A stretch of 22,587 bases of DNA, from contig DASSTR010000018.1 of NCBI GenBank assembly GCA_035707825.1, positions 1 through 22,587 of the forward strand, written 5' to 3'. This DNA comes from VRUE01 sp035707825 (GTDB taxonomy: Bacteria > Actinomycetota > Thermoleophilia > Solirubrobacterales > 70-9). A program made the position numbers and the translations under genes. Below the pieces are notes generated by a model. That model was not told the origin of the DNA and searched no databases. It saw nothing but the letters and a program-made list of their open reading frames with translations. Positions 14,638-21,912 of the stretch are shown here, piece by piece (the stretch's first letter is position 1; every line of letters begins with the position of its first letter).

Positions 14638-16637
14638 GCGGCGATCTTCCCCTCGAGCTCCTTCATCACTTCCGGATCGCGCAGCGTCGTTACGTCCCCC
14701 AGGGCGCGGCCCTCGGCGATGTCGCGCAGCAGCCGCCGCATGATCTTGCCGGAGCGGGTCTTGGGCAGGTCATCGGCCCAGATGATCCGCTTCGGGCGGG
14801 CGAATTTGCCGATCCGCTCGGCGACCGTGGCGCGGATGCCCTCGACGAGGTCCCCGCCCTCGTCGGCATCCCCGCCGTCGTCGGCACCGCCGCCGTCCCT
14901 GGCGTCCGCGCCCTCCTCGGTCCCGCCGCGAAGGGTGACGAAGGCGCAGATCGCCTGTCCCGTCTGCTCGTCTGCCTGGCCGATCACCGCGGCCTCGGCG
15001 ACGTCGGGGTGGGCGACGATCGCCGACTCGACCTCGGCCGTCGAGAGCCGGTGGCCGGAGACGTTGACGACGTCGTCGATGCGGCCGATCACCCAGAAGT
15101 AGCCGTCGGAATCGCGCCGCGCCGCGTCCCCGACCAGATAGCGCTCGCGGCCGAACCGGGAGAAATAGGTCTCGATAAAGCGCTCGTCCTCTTTATAGAG
15201 ACCGCGCAGCATCGAGGGCCAGGGGCGCTCTAGCACCAGCAGTCCCTGGCCATCCTCGATCGGCTCGCCTCCACGCTCGTCGACCACCGAGGCCTCGATT
15301 CCCGGGAACGGCACCGTCGCCGAGCCCGGCTTGGTCGCGGTGATCCCCGGCAGCGGCGTGATCATGATCGCCCCGGTCTCGGTCTGCCACCAGGTGTCGA
15401 CAACCGGGCAGCGTCCGCCCCCGATCACCTGGTGGTACCAGAGCCAGACCTTGGGATTGATCGGCTCGCCCACCGACCCCAGCAGTCGCAGCGAGGAGAG
15501 ATCGTGTTCGGCGGGGATCCCCTCTCCCCACTTGATGAAGGTGCGGATCGCGGTCGGCGCCGCGTAGAGGATCGTCGCCTTGTAGCGCGCGGCCAGCTCC
15601 CACCAGATGCCTTTGTGGGGATAGTCCGGCGCGCCCTCCCACATCACGCTGGTCGCGCCGTTGGCAAGCGGCCCGTAGACGATGTAGGAGTGGCCAGTGA
15701 CCCAGCCGACATCGGCGGCGCACCAGTAGACGTCGGACTCGGGCTTGAGGTCGAAGACGTGGCGGTGGGTGGCGGTGACGCCGGTCAGGTAGCCGCCGGT
15801 CGTGTGCAGGATCCCCTTCGGCTTCGCGGTCGAGCCCGAGGTGTAGAGGATGTAGAGCGGGTGCTCGGCCTCCATCGGCTCGGCCGGGCACTCCGGGTCG
15901 GCCGCCTCCATGACCTCGTCGTAGAAGACGTCGCGACCCTCGCTCATCGGGCAGTCGATCCCGGTGTGGCGGACGACGACGATCTTCTCCAGGGCGTGGT
16001 GGTTCGCCATGTGTTCGTCGACCGTGGTCTTGATCGGCGCCGTTTTCCCTTTGCGGCGGGCGCCGTCGACCGTGACCAGCGCCTTCGCTTCGGAGAAGTC
16101 CATCCGCTCGGCGACCGCCTCGGCCGAGAAGCCGCCGAAGACGACGTTGTGGGGGGCGCCGATGCGTGCGCAGGCGAGCATCGCGACGACGACCTCGGGG
16201 ATCATCGGCAGGTAGATCCCGACCACGTCGCCCTTCTCGACCCCGAGGTCCTTGAGCGCGTTGGCGAAGCGCTGGACGTCGCGGTGCAGGTCGGCGTAGG
16301 TGACGTCGCGCTCCTCGCCCTCCTCGCCGCGTCAGTGGAAGGCGACCCGCTCGCCGTTACCGGCCTCGACGTGGCGGTCGACGCAGTTAGCGGAGGCGTT
16401 CAGCCGCCCGTCCTCGAACCATTTGTAAAAGGGGGGATTGGAGTCGTCGAGGCCCTTGCTCGGCGGCGTCTCCCAGTCGAGCAGCTCTCTGGCCTGCCCC
16501 AGCCACCAGGCCTCGGGATCGGCCGCGGCTTCTTCGTAGATCTTCGGGTCCGACCAGCCGGCGCCCTCGCGGAAGTGGGCCGGCGGCTCGAATACCTCGA
16601 CCTCGAGCAGCTCCTCCAGTTCCCGCGCCAGATCCAT
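14616..16637 (-). CDS. acs: Acetyl-CoA synthetase, interrupted by an in-frame UGA
   Basis: Acs activates acetate to acetyl-CoA through acetyl-AMP. The gene reads from ATG 16637 (MDLARELEELLEVEVF) to TAG 14616-14618: 673 codons. After 101 codons a TGA (16332-16334) replaces what is usually Trp, in VAFH-[stop]-RGEEGEERDVTYADLH. The same frame then continues unbroken. Downstream are YTSGSTAKPKGILH, WWQTETGAIM, YLVGDAARRD, VSGHRLSTAEVE and PKTRSGKIMRRLL, whose lysine is the known acetylation site. A roughly 25-residue Asp/Gly-rich insertion (about 14850-14932) lies near the C-terminus. The A3 motif has Ala where many members have Gly. The rest is so well kept that the stop is recent, read through, or a sequencing error. 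TAGCTT lies 7 bases upstream of the start. Confidence 0.9.
16332..16334 (-). other. In-frame UGA at a conserved Trp position of acs
   Basis: The coding strand reads CAC TGA CGC. The family normally has His/Ile-Trp-x-Gly-Glu here, so a single G-to-A change in TGG explains it. The context UGA-C is a leaky one in many bacteria. UGA ends tkt, cydA and the GNAT gene in this window, so it is not reassigned. Confidence 0.85.
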
Positions 16638-16644
16638 CACCGCA

Positions 16645-16650
16645 AAGCTA
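16645..16650 (-). promoter_or_regulatory. Candidate -10 element of acs
   Basis: On the minus strand TAGCTT ends 7 bases before ATG 16637, in the 106-base gap after the protease gene. It supports this ATG as the true acs start. Confidence 0.38.
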
Positions 16651-16743
16651 CCCCAGCAAGCGCTCGATCGAACAATGTTTCCGGCGCAGCTGCCACCGCC
16701 AGCCCGCCGTGACCGACGCCCCGTCCGAGGCCCGGTGCCGCCC

Positions 16744-18279
16744 CTACCGCGACGATCCGGCGGAGTCGGCGACCGGCTCGGCTGCCTTGGGCGGGTTCGT
16801 GGCCGGCTGGCTGCCCTGTTCGCCGCCCTTGGGAGCAAGCTCGGTGGCCCGCCCCGCATCGATCAGGCCGGCCCCCTGCTGGTTGGGCTTGGCCCCGATG
16901 CTGCGAGCCGTCCTTTGCAGCCGCCGCTGAACAGCTTCCGGGCTCGGGTGTCTGCCGACGACCCCCGAGGCGATGACCATCGCCGCCACCCCGGACACGT
17001 GCGCCGCCGCCATCGAGGTGCCGGCGTAGGTCGGCGGCTCGCCGAAGCGCAGCGGATTGGTGCTGGTCTGGAAGGTGACCTGGTAGATCGAGCCGACCAG
17101 CAGGGACGGGCATTCGCCCCGCGGCCGGCCGCCGCCCGGGGCCACCAGGTCGACCGCCTTGCCGGCGAGCGAGTAGTCGCCGATGCAGCCGCCCTGCGTG
17201 GTGCCGCCGACCCCGATCACCCGCGGCCCGGTCGCCGGCGGGGCAACGCATTCCTCCGAGAAGCGGTTGCCCACCGATGCCACCGTGACGACGCCTTTGC
17301 GATAGGCGTAGCGGAGCGCTTCCTCGAGGATCGGCGGTTCCTTGCCACATTCGAAGTTGAAGCTCATGTTGATCACGTCGGCGTGGTGGGAGACCGCGAA
17401 GCGGATTCCCTTGGCGATCACGCTGGCGCGTCCCTCGCCCTGCCTGTTGAGGACGCGGACCGGCATCAGCTTGGCGCGGTATGCGAGGCCGGTGAGGGCG
17501 ATGCCGTTGTCGGTCTTCTCGGCGATCGTCCCTGCGACGTGGGTCCCATGGCCGTTCTTATCCAGCGGCAGCCGGTCCTTCTCGACGAAGTCGTAGCCGG
17601 GGACGAACTGCCTGGCGGTGAAGTCGGGACTGCGCCGGAACCTGCTGCCCAGGGCGCGGTAGGCGATGCCGGTATCGAGGACGGCGACGGTGACTCCGGC
17701 GGCGCCGGGGCGGCCGGCTTCTTCGAGGTTCTTCCAGGCGCCGACAGCGTCGATTCCTCCCGGCGAGGTTGGGACGAGGGCCGTCGCGGACCCCGCCCAG
17801 GGCATGAAGTTCCACTGCTTTGCCACCCAGCCGCCCGGCAGCCCACCCGGATCGATCTGGCCGGTGTCGTTGGGGACGAGCACTTCGGATTCGCTTGCCG
17901 CGGACGCCTTGCCCTTACCTGCCGTTGCGCCGCCGCTGCCGGGAGCTGCGCCGGCGGCCGAGATGGAGGCGATGTAGTTGGGAGTGGCGTAGGCGACCCT
18001 GGGGTTGTCGCGCAGCGCGGCTGCGGCAGCACGCACGCCGACCCCCGGGGGGAGGGGGACCGCGCGGCCAAAGCGTTCCCCGGCGAACTTGACCACGATC
18101 TGACTGGCGGCAAAGCCGCGGGCCGCGGCCAGACCGGTCTGCGCGCGGGCGGCCCCCGAGTGCCCTCCGTCGGAGGCCGCCGCCGCCCGTCCGCCACCCA
18201 GCGCCGCCGGCGAGTGCCCGGCGCCGAGAGCAGCCGCGAGCAGGAAGGCGGCGATGAGAGTTGGAAGGCGGCGGCGCAT
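16744..18279 (-). CDS. Secreted subtilisin-like serine protease (S8 family)
   Basis: A 511-residue extracellular protease precursor. Residues 1-25 form a signal peptide (MRRRLPTLIAAFLLAAAL). Residues of about 58-106 resemble an inhibitor_I9-type propeptide (SQIVVKFAGERF, then RVAYATPNYIAS). A low-complexity linker of Ala/Gly/Ser follows. The catalytic triad is Asp202 in VAVLDTGIAY, His247 in NGHGTHVAGT and Ser422 in GTSMAAAHVSG. Oxyanion Asn338 is in ASVGNRF. Four Cys (311, 344, 365, 390) could form disulfides outside the cell. The tail after 482 is polar and Pro/Ala-rich, with no membrane anchor or sorting motif. The start ATG 18279 is the only one that gives the signal peptide. It is divergent from tadA. 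Confidence 0.94.
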   Translation of the reverse strand: MRRRLPTLIAAFLLAAALGAGHSPAALGGGRAAAASDGGHSGAARAQTGLAAARGFAASQIVVKFAGERFGRAVPLPPGVGVRAAAAALRDNPRVAYATPNYIASISAAGAAPGSGGATAGKGKASAASESEVLVPNDTGQIDPGGLPGGWVAKQWNFMPWAGSATALVPTSPGGIDAVGAWKNLEEAGRPGAAGVTVAVLDTGIAYRALGSRFRRSPDFTARQFVPGYDFVEKDRLPLDKNGHGTHVAGTIAEKTDNGIALTGLAYRAKLMPVRVLNRQGEGRASVIAKGIRFAVSHHADVINMSFNFECGKEPPILEEALRYAYRKGVVTVASVGNRFSEECVAPPATGPRVIGVGGTTQGGCIGDYSLAGKAVDLVAPGGGRPRGECPSLLVGSIYQVTFQTSTNPLRFGEPPTYAGTSMAAAHVSGVAAMVIASGVVGRHPSPEAVQRRLQRTARSIGAKPNQQGAGLIDAGRATELAPKGGEQGSQPATNPPKAAEPVADSAGSSR

Positions 18280-18357
18280 GGCGGTCTGGCTGGTGAAATC
18301 CCCGTAATTGGCGAGCTTCTACCTAACACCAGCCCGCTGATGAAGTTGTTGGTCACA

Positions 18358-18363
18358 CATACT
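18358..18363 (+). promoter_or_regulatory. Candidate -10 element of tadA
   Basis: CATACT ends 11 bases before ATG 18375. It matches the -10 consensus at four of six positions; no clear -35 box is seen. Confidence 0.3.
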
Positions 18364-18374
18364 TGCGGACCAGG

Positions 18375-18860
18375 ATGGCCGGCCCCAGCAATTTGACGGA
18401 CGAGCAGGACTCGATGGATCGGCGGCTGATGGCGCTGGCGATCGAGCGGGCGCGGGAGGCCGAGGCCCACGGGGACGTGCCGATCGGCGCCGTGGTCGCC
18501 CGCGACGGCGAGCCGCTGGCCGCCGCCGGCAACGAGCGCGAGCTGCGCCGCGACCCCACGGCGCATGCCGAGGTCCTTGCGATCCGGGCCGCCGCGGAGG
18601 CGCTGGGAGGCTGGCGGCTGCCCGGCACCAAGCTCTACGTGACGCTCGAGCCCTGCGCGATGTGCGCGGGGGCGATCGTCCTGGCGCGGATCCCGGAGGT
18701 CGTCTTCGGCGCCCGCGACCCCAAGGCCGGCGCCGCCGGCAGCGTCTTCGACATCCTCGCCGAGCCGGCGCTCAACCACCGCCCCGAGGTGCGGGGCGGC
18801 GTGATGGAGCGCGAGTGCGCCGCCCTGCTGGAGGAGTTCTTCGCCGCCCGCCGCGGCTAG
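18375..18860 (+). CDS. tadA: tRNA adenosine(34) deaminase
   Basis: TadA changes adenosine to inosine at the wobble base of tRNA-Arg(ACG), letting one tRNA read several codons. The 161-residue protein has the zinc-binding and catalytic HAE motif in PTAHAEVLAIRAA and PCAMCAGAI, both typical of the deaminase fold. The end FGARDPKAGAAGSV is the tRNA-binding part seen in TadA rather than in cytosine deaminases. Possible starts are ATG 18375 and ATG 18414. The latter (MDRRLMALAIERAREA) matches the usual beginning, while 18375 sits 11 bases after a CATACT hexamer. I prefer 18375 slightly. The gene lies just before a tRNA gene. Confidence 0.9.
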   Translation: MAGPSNLTDEQDSMDRRLMALAIERAREAEAHGDVPIGAVVARDGEPLAAAGNERELRRDPTAHAEVLAIRAAAEALGGWRLPGTKLYVTLEPCAMCAGAIVLARIPEVVFGARDPKAGAAGSVFDILAEPALNHRPEVRGGVMERECAALLEEFFAARRG

Positions 18861-18883
18861 TAGCCAATACCCTTGGGGGACCC

Positions 18884-18973
18884 GGAGAGGTGTCCGAGTG
18901 GCTTAAGGAGCGCGACTGGAAATCGCGTGGGCGGGGTTAACCCGCCTCGTGGGTTCGAATCCCACCCTCTCCG
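18884..18973 (+). tRNA. tRNA-Ser(GGA)
   Basis: A 90-base class II tRNA with a 7-bp acceptor stem (GGAGAGG with CCTCTCC) and discriminator G at 18973. The anticodon stem CGCGA/TCGCG encloses CTGGAAA, with anticodon GGA at 18918-18920. A long variable arm GGGCGGGGTTAACCCGCCT and the T-arm GTGGGTTCGAATCCCAC are typical of tRNA-Ser. It reads UCC and UCU. The 3' CCA is not encoded. Confidence 0.96.
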
Positions 18974-18994
18974 TTGACGGGTCAGAATTGTTTT

Positions 18995-19017
18995 CGGCTT
19001 CCCCAAGGGGAAAGCCG
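18995..19017 (+). terminator. Hairpin after tRNA-Ser, probable terminator
   Basis: CGGCTTCCCC and GGGGAAAGCCG pair around AA with one bulged A, starting 21 bases after the tRNA. A run TTTT precedes rather than follows it. Bases 19018-19223 beyond it show no supported gene or other structure. Confidence 0.5.
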
Positions 19018-19228
19018 CTGCCCCTAGGCACGGTTTTCGCCCTCAGCCTGTCCACATATCCACCCATCCGGTGCGCCCTGGCATCGGCTCAAGCCAGTAG
19101 GCGACTTTTGTGCCCTCTCCTGTTTGGGGGTCGGGACGACCGTTAGGGCGGGGCAACCCCCGTGCAGGACGAGTCCGTCAAAGAGCCGCATCAGACCCGC
19201 GGGGATCGCGCCCCTCCCTGGAATTGGC

Positions 19229-19258
19229 AACGATTAGACGATTATGCGTCTAATCGTT
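19229..19258. promoter_or_regulatory. Palindromic operator upstream of the Fic gene
   Basis: AACGATTAGACG (19229-19240) and its exact complement (19247-19258) flank the 6 bases ATTATG. This AT-rich dyad stands out in GC-rich surroundings. It abuts the -10 box and covers the -35 region, a classic site for repression. The Fic protein's own C-terminal winged-helix domain is the natural candidate to bind it (inference). Confidence 0.72.
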
Positions 19259-19264
19259 TATACT
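19259..19264 (+). promoter_or_regulatory. -10 element of the Fic gene
   Basis: TATACT is one base from the TATAAT consensus and ends 7 bases before ATG 19272, so the mRNA should be leaderless. TAGACG (19235-19240), 18 bases upstream and inside the operator, may serve as a weak -35 box. Confidence 0.58.
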
Positions 19265-19271
19265 TCTCGCC

Positions 19272-20357
19272 ATGATTTATGCGACCCCTCCACTAACCCC
19301 TGCTCTTGAAGGGCGACTGGATGAACTGGCGCAGCTCCGCGGGGCCGTCGGCGAGGAGGTGAAAGCACCGAGCCGCTGGATCGGTTCGCTGCGACGCAAG
19401 GTGCGGGCCACCTCGATCGAGAGCTCGACCTCGATCGAGGGGTTCAGCGTCTCCCCCGAGGAAGCGCTGGCGCTCACCAGTGGCGGTGAAGCTGCCGATC
19501 GCGACGGGGAGAACCGCCAGGCGGTCGCTTGCTATGCGCGCGCGATGGACCACGTTGGGACGATGGCCGGGGACCCGAGCTTCCACTGGCTCGACCGGGT
19601 GATCCTCGACCTCCACTTCGACGCCTGCCACTTCCAGCGCGACAAAGACCCGGGCCGCTGGCGAACCGGCCCGATCGTGGTCACCGGCCCCGGCGGCAGG
19701 CCTGAGTACCACGGTCCCAACGAGAGCGAGGTGGTACCCCTGATGGCCGAGGTGGTCGAGTGGCTCGCCGAGGGAGACCTCGATGCCGACGTGGTGGTCC
19801 GGGCGGCGATGGCCCATCTGCACGTCATCTCGGTCCACCCCTTCCGAGATGGCAACGGCCGTGTCTCGCGAATCGTGCAGTCGCTGGTCCTGGCGCGCGA
19901 GGGATTCGCCTCGCCGGAGTTCTTATCGATCGAGGAGTACCTGGGCTCCCACACCCCCGACTACTACGCGGCCCTCAGGGAGGCGCAGGGCGGCAGCTAT
20001 CAGCCACACCGTGACGCCTCCGGCTGGGTCGGCTTCTGCATCGAGGCCCACATTGCCCAGGCACAACAGCGACTGACGCAAATCGAAGAAGCGGCGGCGC
20101 GGTGGCGCCATCTCGAAGGACTCGTCAAAGCGCGCGGCTGGCCCGAGCGCCTCGTGATCGCGCTCGAGCAGAGTCTCCATGCCGGCAGTGACCGTGGTGC
20201 TTACGGTCGGGAGGCCGACGTCTCTCCGGCGACCGCGAGCGCCGACTTCCGCCGTCTGCTCGACGCCGGTCTAGTCGCCCAAAGGGGACGCGGGCGAAAC
20301 ATCGGCTACGTAGCCAGCGAGAGCCTGCGTGAGGGGCTGAGGGACGCAAGCGCCTGA
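19272..20357 (+). CDS. Fic-domain protein with C-terminal winged-helix domain
   Basis: Fic proteins move AMP (or another nucleotide or phosphate part) from a nucleotide onto a target protein side chain. The 361-residue protein has an N-terminal Fic_N-like region, then the catalytic motif HPFRDGNGRVSR (189-200). His189, Asp193 and Arg200 are intact, so it is expected to be active. An inhibitory motif S-x3-E-G is present at Ser52-Glu56-Gly57, before the Fic core, as in the class II, self-inhibited type. Residues of about 290-350 look like a winged helix (VSPATASADFRRLLDAGLVAQRG). No antitoxin gene is adjacent, in keeping with built-in inhibition. The operator and leaderless promoter upstream suggest it controls its own synthesis. 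The target is unknown. Confidence 0.92.
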   Translation: MIYATPPLTPALEGRLDELAQLRGAVGEEVKAPSRWIGSLRRKVRATSIESSTSIEGFSVSPEEALALTSGGEAADRDGENRQAVACYARAMDHVGTMAGDPSFHWLDRVILDLHFDACHFQRDKDPGRWRTGPIVVTGPGGRPEYHGPNESEVVPLMAEVVEWLAEGDLDADVVVRAAMAHLHVISVHPFRDGNGRVSRIVQSLVLAREGFASPEFLSIEEYLGSHTPDYYAALREAQGGSYQPHRDASGWVGFCIEAHIAQAQQRLTQIEEAAARWRHLEGLVKARGWPERLVIALEQSLHAGSDRGAYGREADVSPATASADFRRLLDAGLVAQRGRGRNIGYVASESLREGLRDASA

Positions 20358-20422
20358 GGGCTCCCGCTTTGAGATGCCGGGATATGCCGGCCCGGCAGGC
20401 CTCTGAGGGAAGGTTCGGCCGG

Positions 20423-20428
20423 TACCCT
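20423..20428 (+). promoter_or_regulatory. Candidate -10 element of the LspA-like gene
   Basis: TACCCT ends 6 bases before GTG 20435 and favours that codon over ATG 20465, which lacks both a hexamer and a ribosome binding site. Confidence 0.3.
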
Positions 20429-20434
20429 TTTCCC

Positions 20435-21067
20435 GTGGACAGGGAATCGTTGATCGGTACGACCATGCGGATTCCCGCGGGAGCAGGGCGGCTGCTGTCC
20501 AGGCCGCTCCCCGGCGTCTCCTCCACACAGGAATCGGCGTGGTTGAAACTGATGGCAGTCGCGCTGGCGGTGTTTTGCGCAGACACCTGGACCAAGGCAG
20601 CTGTCGCCGGCTCCTATGAACTGGGCGCCAAAGAGGAAGTGGGGTTCATCACCATCCTCCACGCCCAGAATCCCGGCGTGAACTTCGTGCTCCATGACCT
20701 GGGTGTGTTTTCGGGGACGCTGCCGACCCTTCTCATCGTGGCCGTCGGCGTGCTCACGGTCGCAAGCGCGTTCAAATTGGCGTCCCTCAGCCGGTATGGC
20801 TGGATCCCCGCCGGTCTCCTGGTGGGAGCGGCCCTGGGCAACGAGCTGGACATGATCGCCCACGGCTACGTGACGGACTTCATCTACTCCGGCAGCATCG
20901 GGGGGACCGGCAACATCGCCGACATAGCCGGGCTCGCGGCGGTCATCGGTTTCTTCGCCGTCGCGTTGCGAGATGGATTGATCTTCGGTTCGCTGAGGCT
21001 CAAACGGCGGCGCACGTTTTCCTCGGACACTTCAGAGACGTCTCCGTCGGACACCCCAGAGACGTGA
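20435..21067 (+). CDS. Divergent LspA-like (signal peptidase II family) membrane protein
   Basis: The protein resembles lipoprotein signal peptidase, the membrane aspartyl protease that cuts prolipoproteins. From GTG 20435 it has 210 residues and four likely helices. Family motifs are recognisable: DTWTK (50-54; usual D-x2-TK), NPGVNFVL (79-86; usual N-x-G-x-x-F), GNELDMIAHGYVTDFI (135-150; usual GNxxDR) and GNIADIAG (159-166; usual FN-x-AD). The two catalytic Asp would be 139 and 163, but the Arg after the first is Met and the Phe before Asn160 is Gly. It may be a paralogue with a special substrate. An N-terminal extension of about 35 residues and a polar tail carrying a tandem duplication are unusual. 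A second gene follows 24 bases on. Confidence 0.78.
   Translation: MDRESLIGTTMRIPAGAGRLLSRPLPGVSSTQESAWLKLMAVALAVFCADTWTKAAVAGSYELGAKEEVGFITILHAQNPGVNFVLHDLGVFSGTLPTLLIVAVGVLTVASAFKLASLSRYGWIPAGLLVGAALGNELDMIAHGYVTDFIYSGSIGGTGNIADIAGLAAVIGFFAVALRDGLIFGSLRLKRRRTFSSDTSETSPSDTPET
21023..21065 (+). repeat. In-frame tandem duplication at the end of the LspA-like gene
   Basis: TCGGACACTTCAGAGACGT (21023-21041) and TCGGACACCCCAGAGACGT (21047-21065) match at 17 of 19 positions with an offset of 24 bases. They encode SDTSET and SDTPET, and the second runs into the stop codon. Confidence 0.85.
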
Positions 21068-21091
21068 GTCTCGCCTTTGCATGAGGCCGGC

Positions 21092-21811
21092 GTGAACAGC
21101 TCCGAGGACCCGCCGCGCAAGCCGTCCTCATCCCTCGATGGGGGCGCACGATCCAGGCTGCGCAGACGGGTTGCCGGTCTCTGCATTCTGGTTTCGGTGC
21201 TTGCGGTCTCAGGGACGATCTTCTTAGGCGACCCGATCCAACCCCCTGGGAGCCACCCACCTTCCGCAAGCCTCGACGATGTGGAGCAGATCCTGCTCGG
21301 CGAACAGGAGGAAGCAAGCCGCTTTGTCCCTCCACATCACGATGACTCCGGAGGGGGATCCGCTGGGTTCATGAACCCTCCCGGGTATGACAACAGCCTC
21401 CAGACCTTCGGGGAGGAGAGCACTGAGGCTGAATTTCGCGAAGCCGCCGCCGCCTTGCATGGCTATCTCGACGCACGGGTGGCTGGGAACTGGGCCGCTG
21501 CCTGCCAGTACCTCGCGCCCTCGCTCGCCGACGCGTACCGCGAAACGGAAACTCCGTTTGAAAACAGCCTGGGGGCTGTAAAAGAAGGCGGCCACGGATG
21601 CGCCGCGGCGCTCTGGTACAGGTTCCACAAAACACCCACCGACATCCTGGAAGCAGAAGCCGATGTCGATGCCGGCTCACTGCGGATCGAAGGGGACAAT
21701 GGCTATCTCCTCGTCCACGACAGCGAAGAAGTCAGCAGAGGGATCGGCGTCAGCAGGGAAGACGGTCACTGGAAGCTCTCCACGGTCGACACGCTTTCCC
21801 TGCCACTCTGA
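21092..21811 (+). CDS. Membrane-anchored exported protein of unknown function
   Basis: A 239-residue protein: a basic N-terminal part with Arg-rich RSRLRRR, one membrane helix at about 27-45 (VAGLCILVSVLAVSGTIFLG), then an extracellular part. No proper lipobox is seen (the Cys lies inside the helix without the usual following residues), so it is probably not a lipoprotein. Residues of about 120-160 (AAAALHGYLDARVAGNWAAACQYLAPSLADAY) and GCAAALW resemble the small secreted domains common in Actinomycetota, with two Cys that may pair. I do not know a function. The start GTG 21092 has GAGG close upstream. It is 24 bases after the LspA-like gene and likely co-transcribed, so it may be a partner or substrate. 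Confidence 0.72.
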   Translation: MNSSEDPPRKPSSSLDGGARSRLRRRVAGLCILVSVLAVSGTIFLGDPIQPPGSHPPSASLDDVEQILLGEQEEASRFVPPHHDDSGGGSAGFMNPPGYDNSLQTFGEESTEAEFREAAAALHGYLDARVAGNWAAACQYLAPSLADAYRETETPFENSLGAVKEGGHGCAAALWYRFHKTPTDILEAEADVDAGSLRIEGDNGYLLVHDSEEVSRGIGVSREDGHWKLSTVDTLSLPL

Positions 21812-21824
21812 TCGCCTAGCGATC
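21810..21824. terminator. Short palindrome after the exported-protein gene
   Basis: GATCGC and GCGATC pair around CTA directly at the stop codon. It is short and lies between convergent genes, so a role in termination is possible but weakly supported. Confidence 0.3.
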
Positions 21825-21840
21825 TGAGCGCTAACCGGAG

Positions 21841-21906
21841 TGATCGCCCAGCCCGAGCGGTCGCCCAGCCCGAGCGGTGCTTAGCCGCAGGCCGCCCAGC
21901 CGCAGG
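21841..21906. repeat. Tandem repeats in the convergent gap before the RTX-like gene
   Basis: TCGCCCAGCCCGAGCGG occurs twice head to tail (21844-21860 and 21861-21877, identical). AGCCGCAGG follows twice (21883-21891 and 21898-21906). TGATCGCCCAG at 21841 resembles TGATCGCCTAG at the stop of the exported-protein gene (21809), so the array may again derive from a gene end. Confidence 0.75.
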
Positions 21907-21912
21907 TTGGGA

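Noticed and set aside
15825..15827. Ala instead of Gly in the acs A3 motif (GSTAKPKG) as a sign of decay
   Set aside because: The change is mild, and I believe similar forms occur in working actinobacterial enzymes; by itself it is not evidence of loss.
16332..16334. The acs UGA as selenocysteine or a reassigned Trp codon
   Set aside because: The position is Trp in the family, not Cys or Sec, and UGA ends at least three other genes in this window, so the code is standard.
18949..19146. A 65-codon frame starting inside tRNA-Ser
   Set aside because: It begins within the tRNA T-arm and runs across the terminator hairpin; no family resemblance.
19024..19230. A 68-codon minus-strand frame in the tRNA-Fic gap
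   Set aside because: No ribosome binding site, no -10 box and no recognisable features; composition is compatible with chance.
18884..19271. A genomic island inserted at tRNA-Ser carrying the Fic gene
   Set aside because: No integrase and no repeat of the tRNA 3' end was found in the window, so an attachment site cannot be supported.
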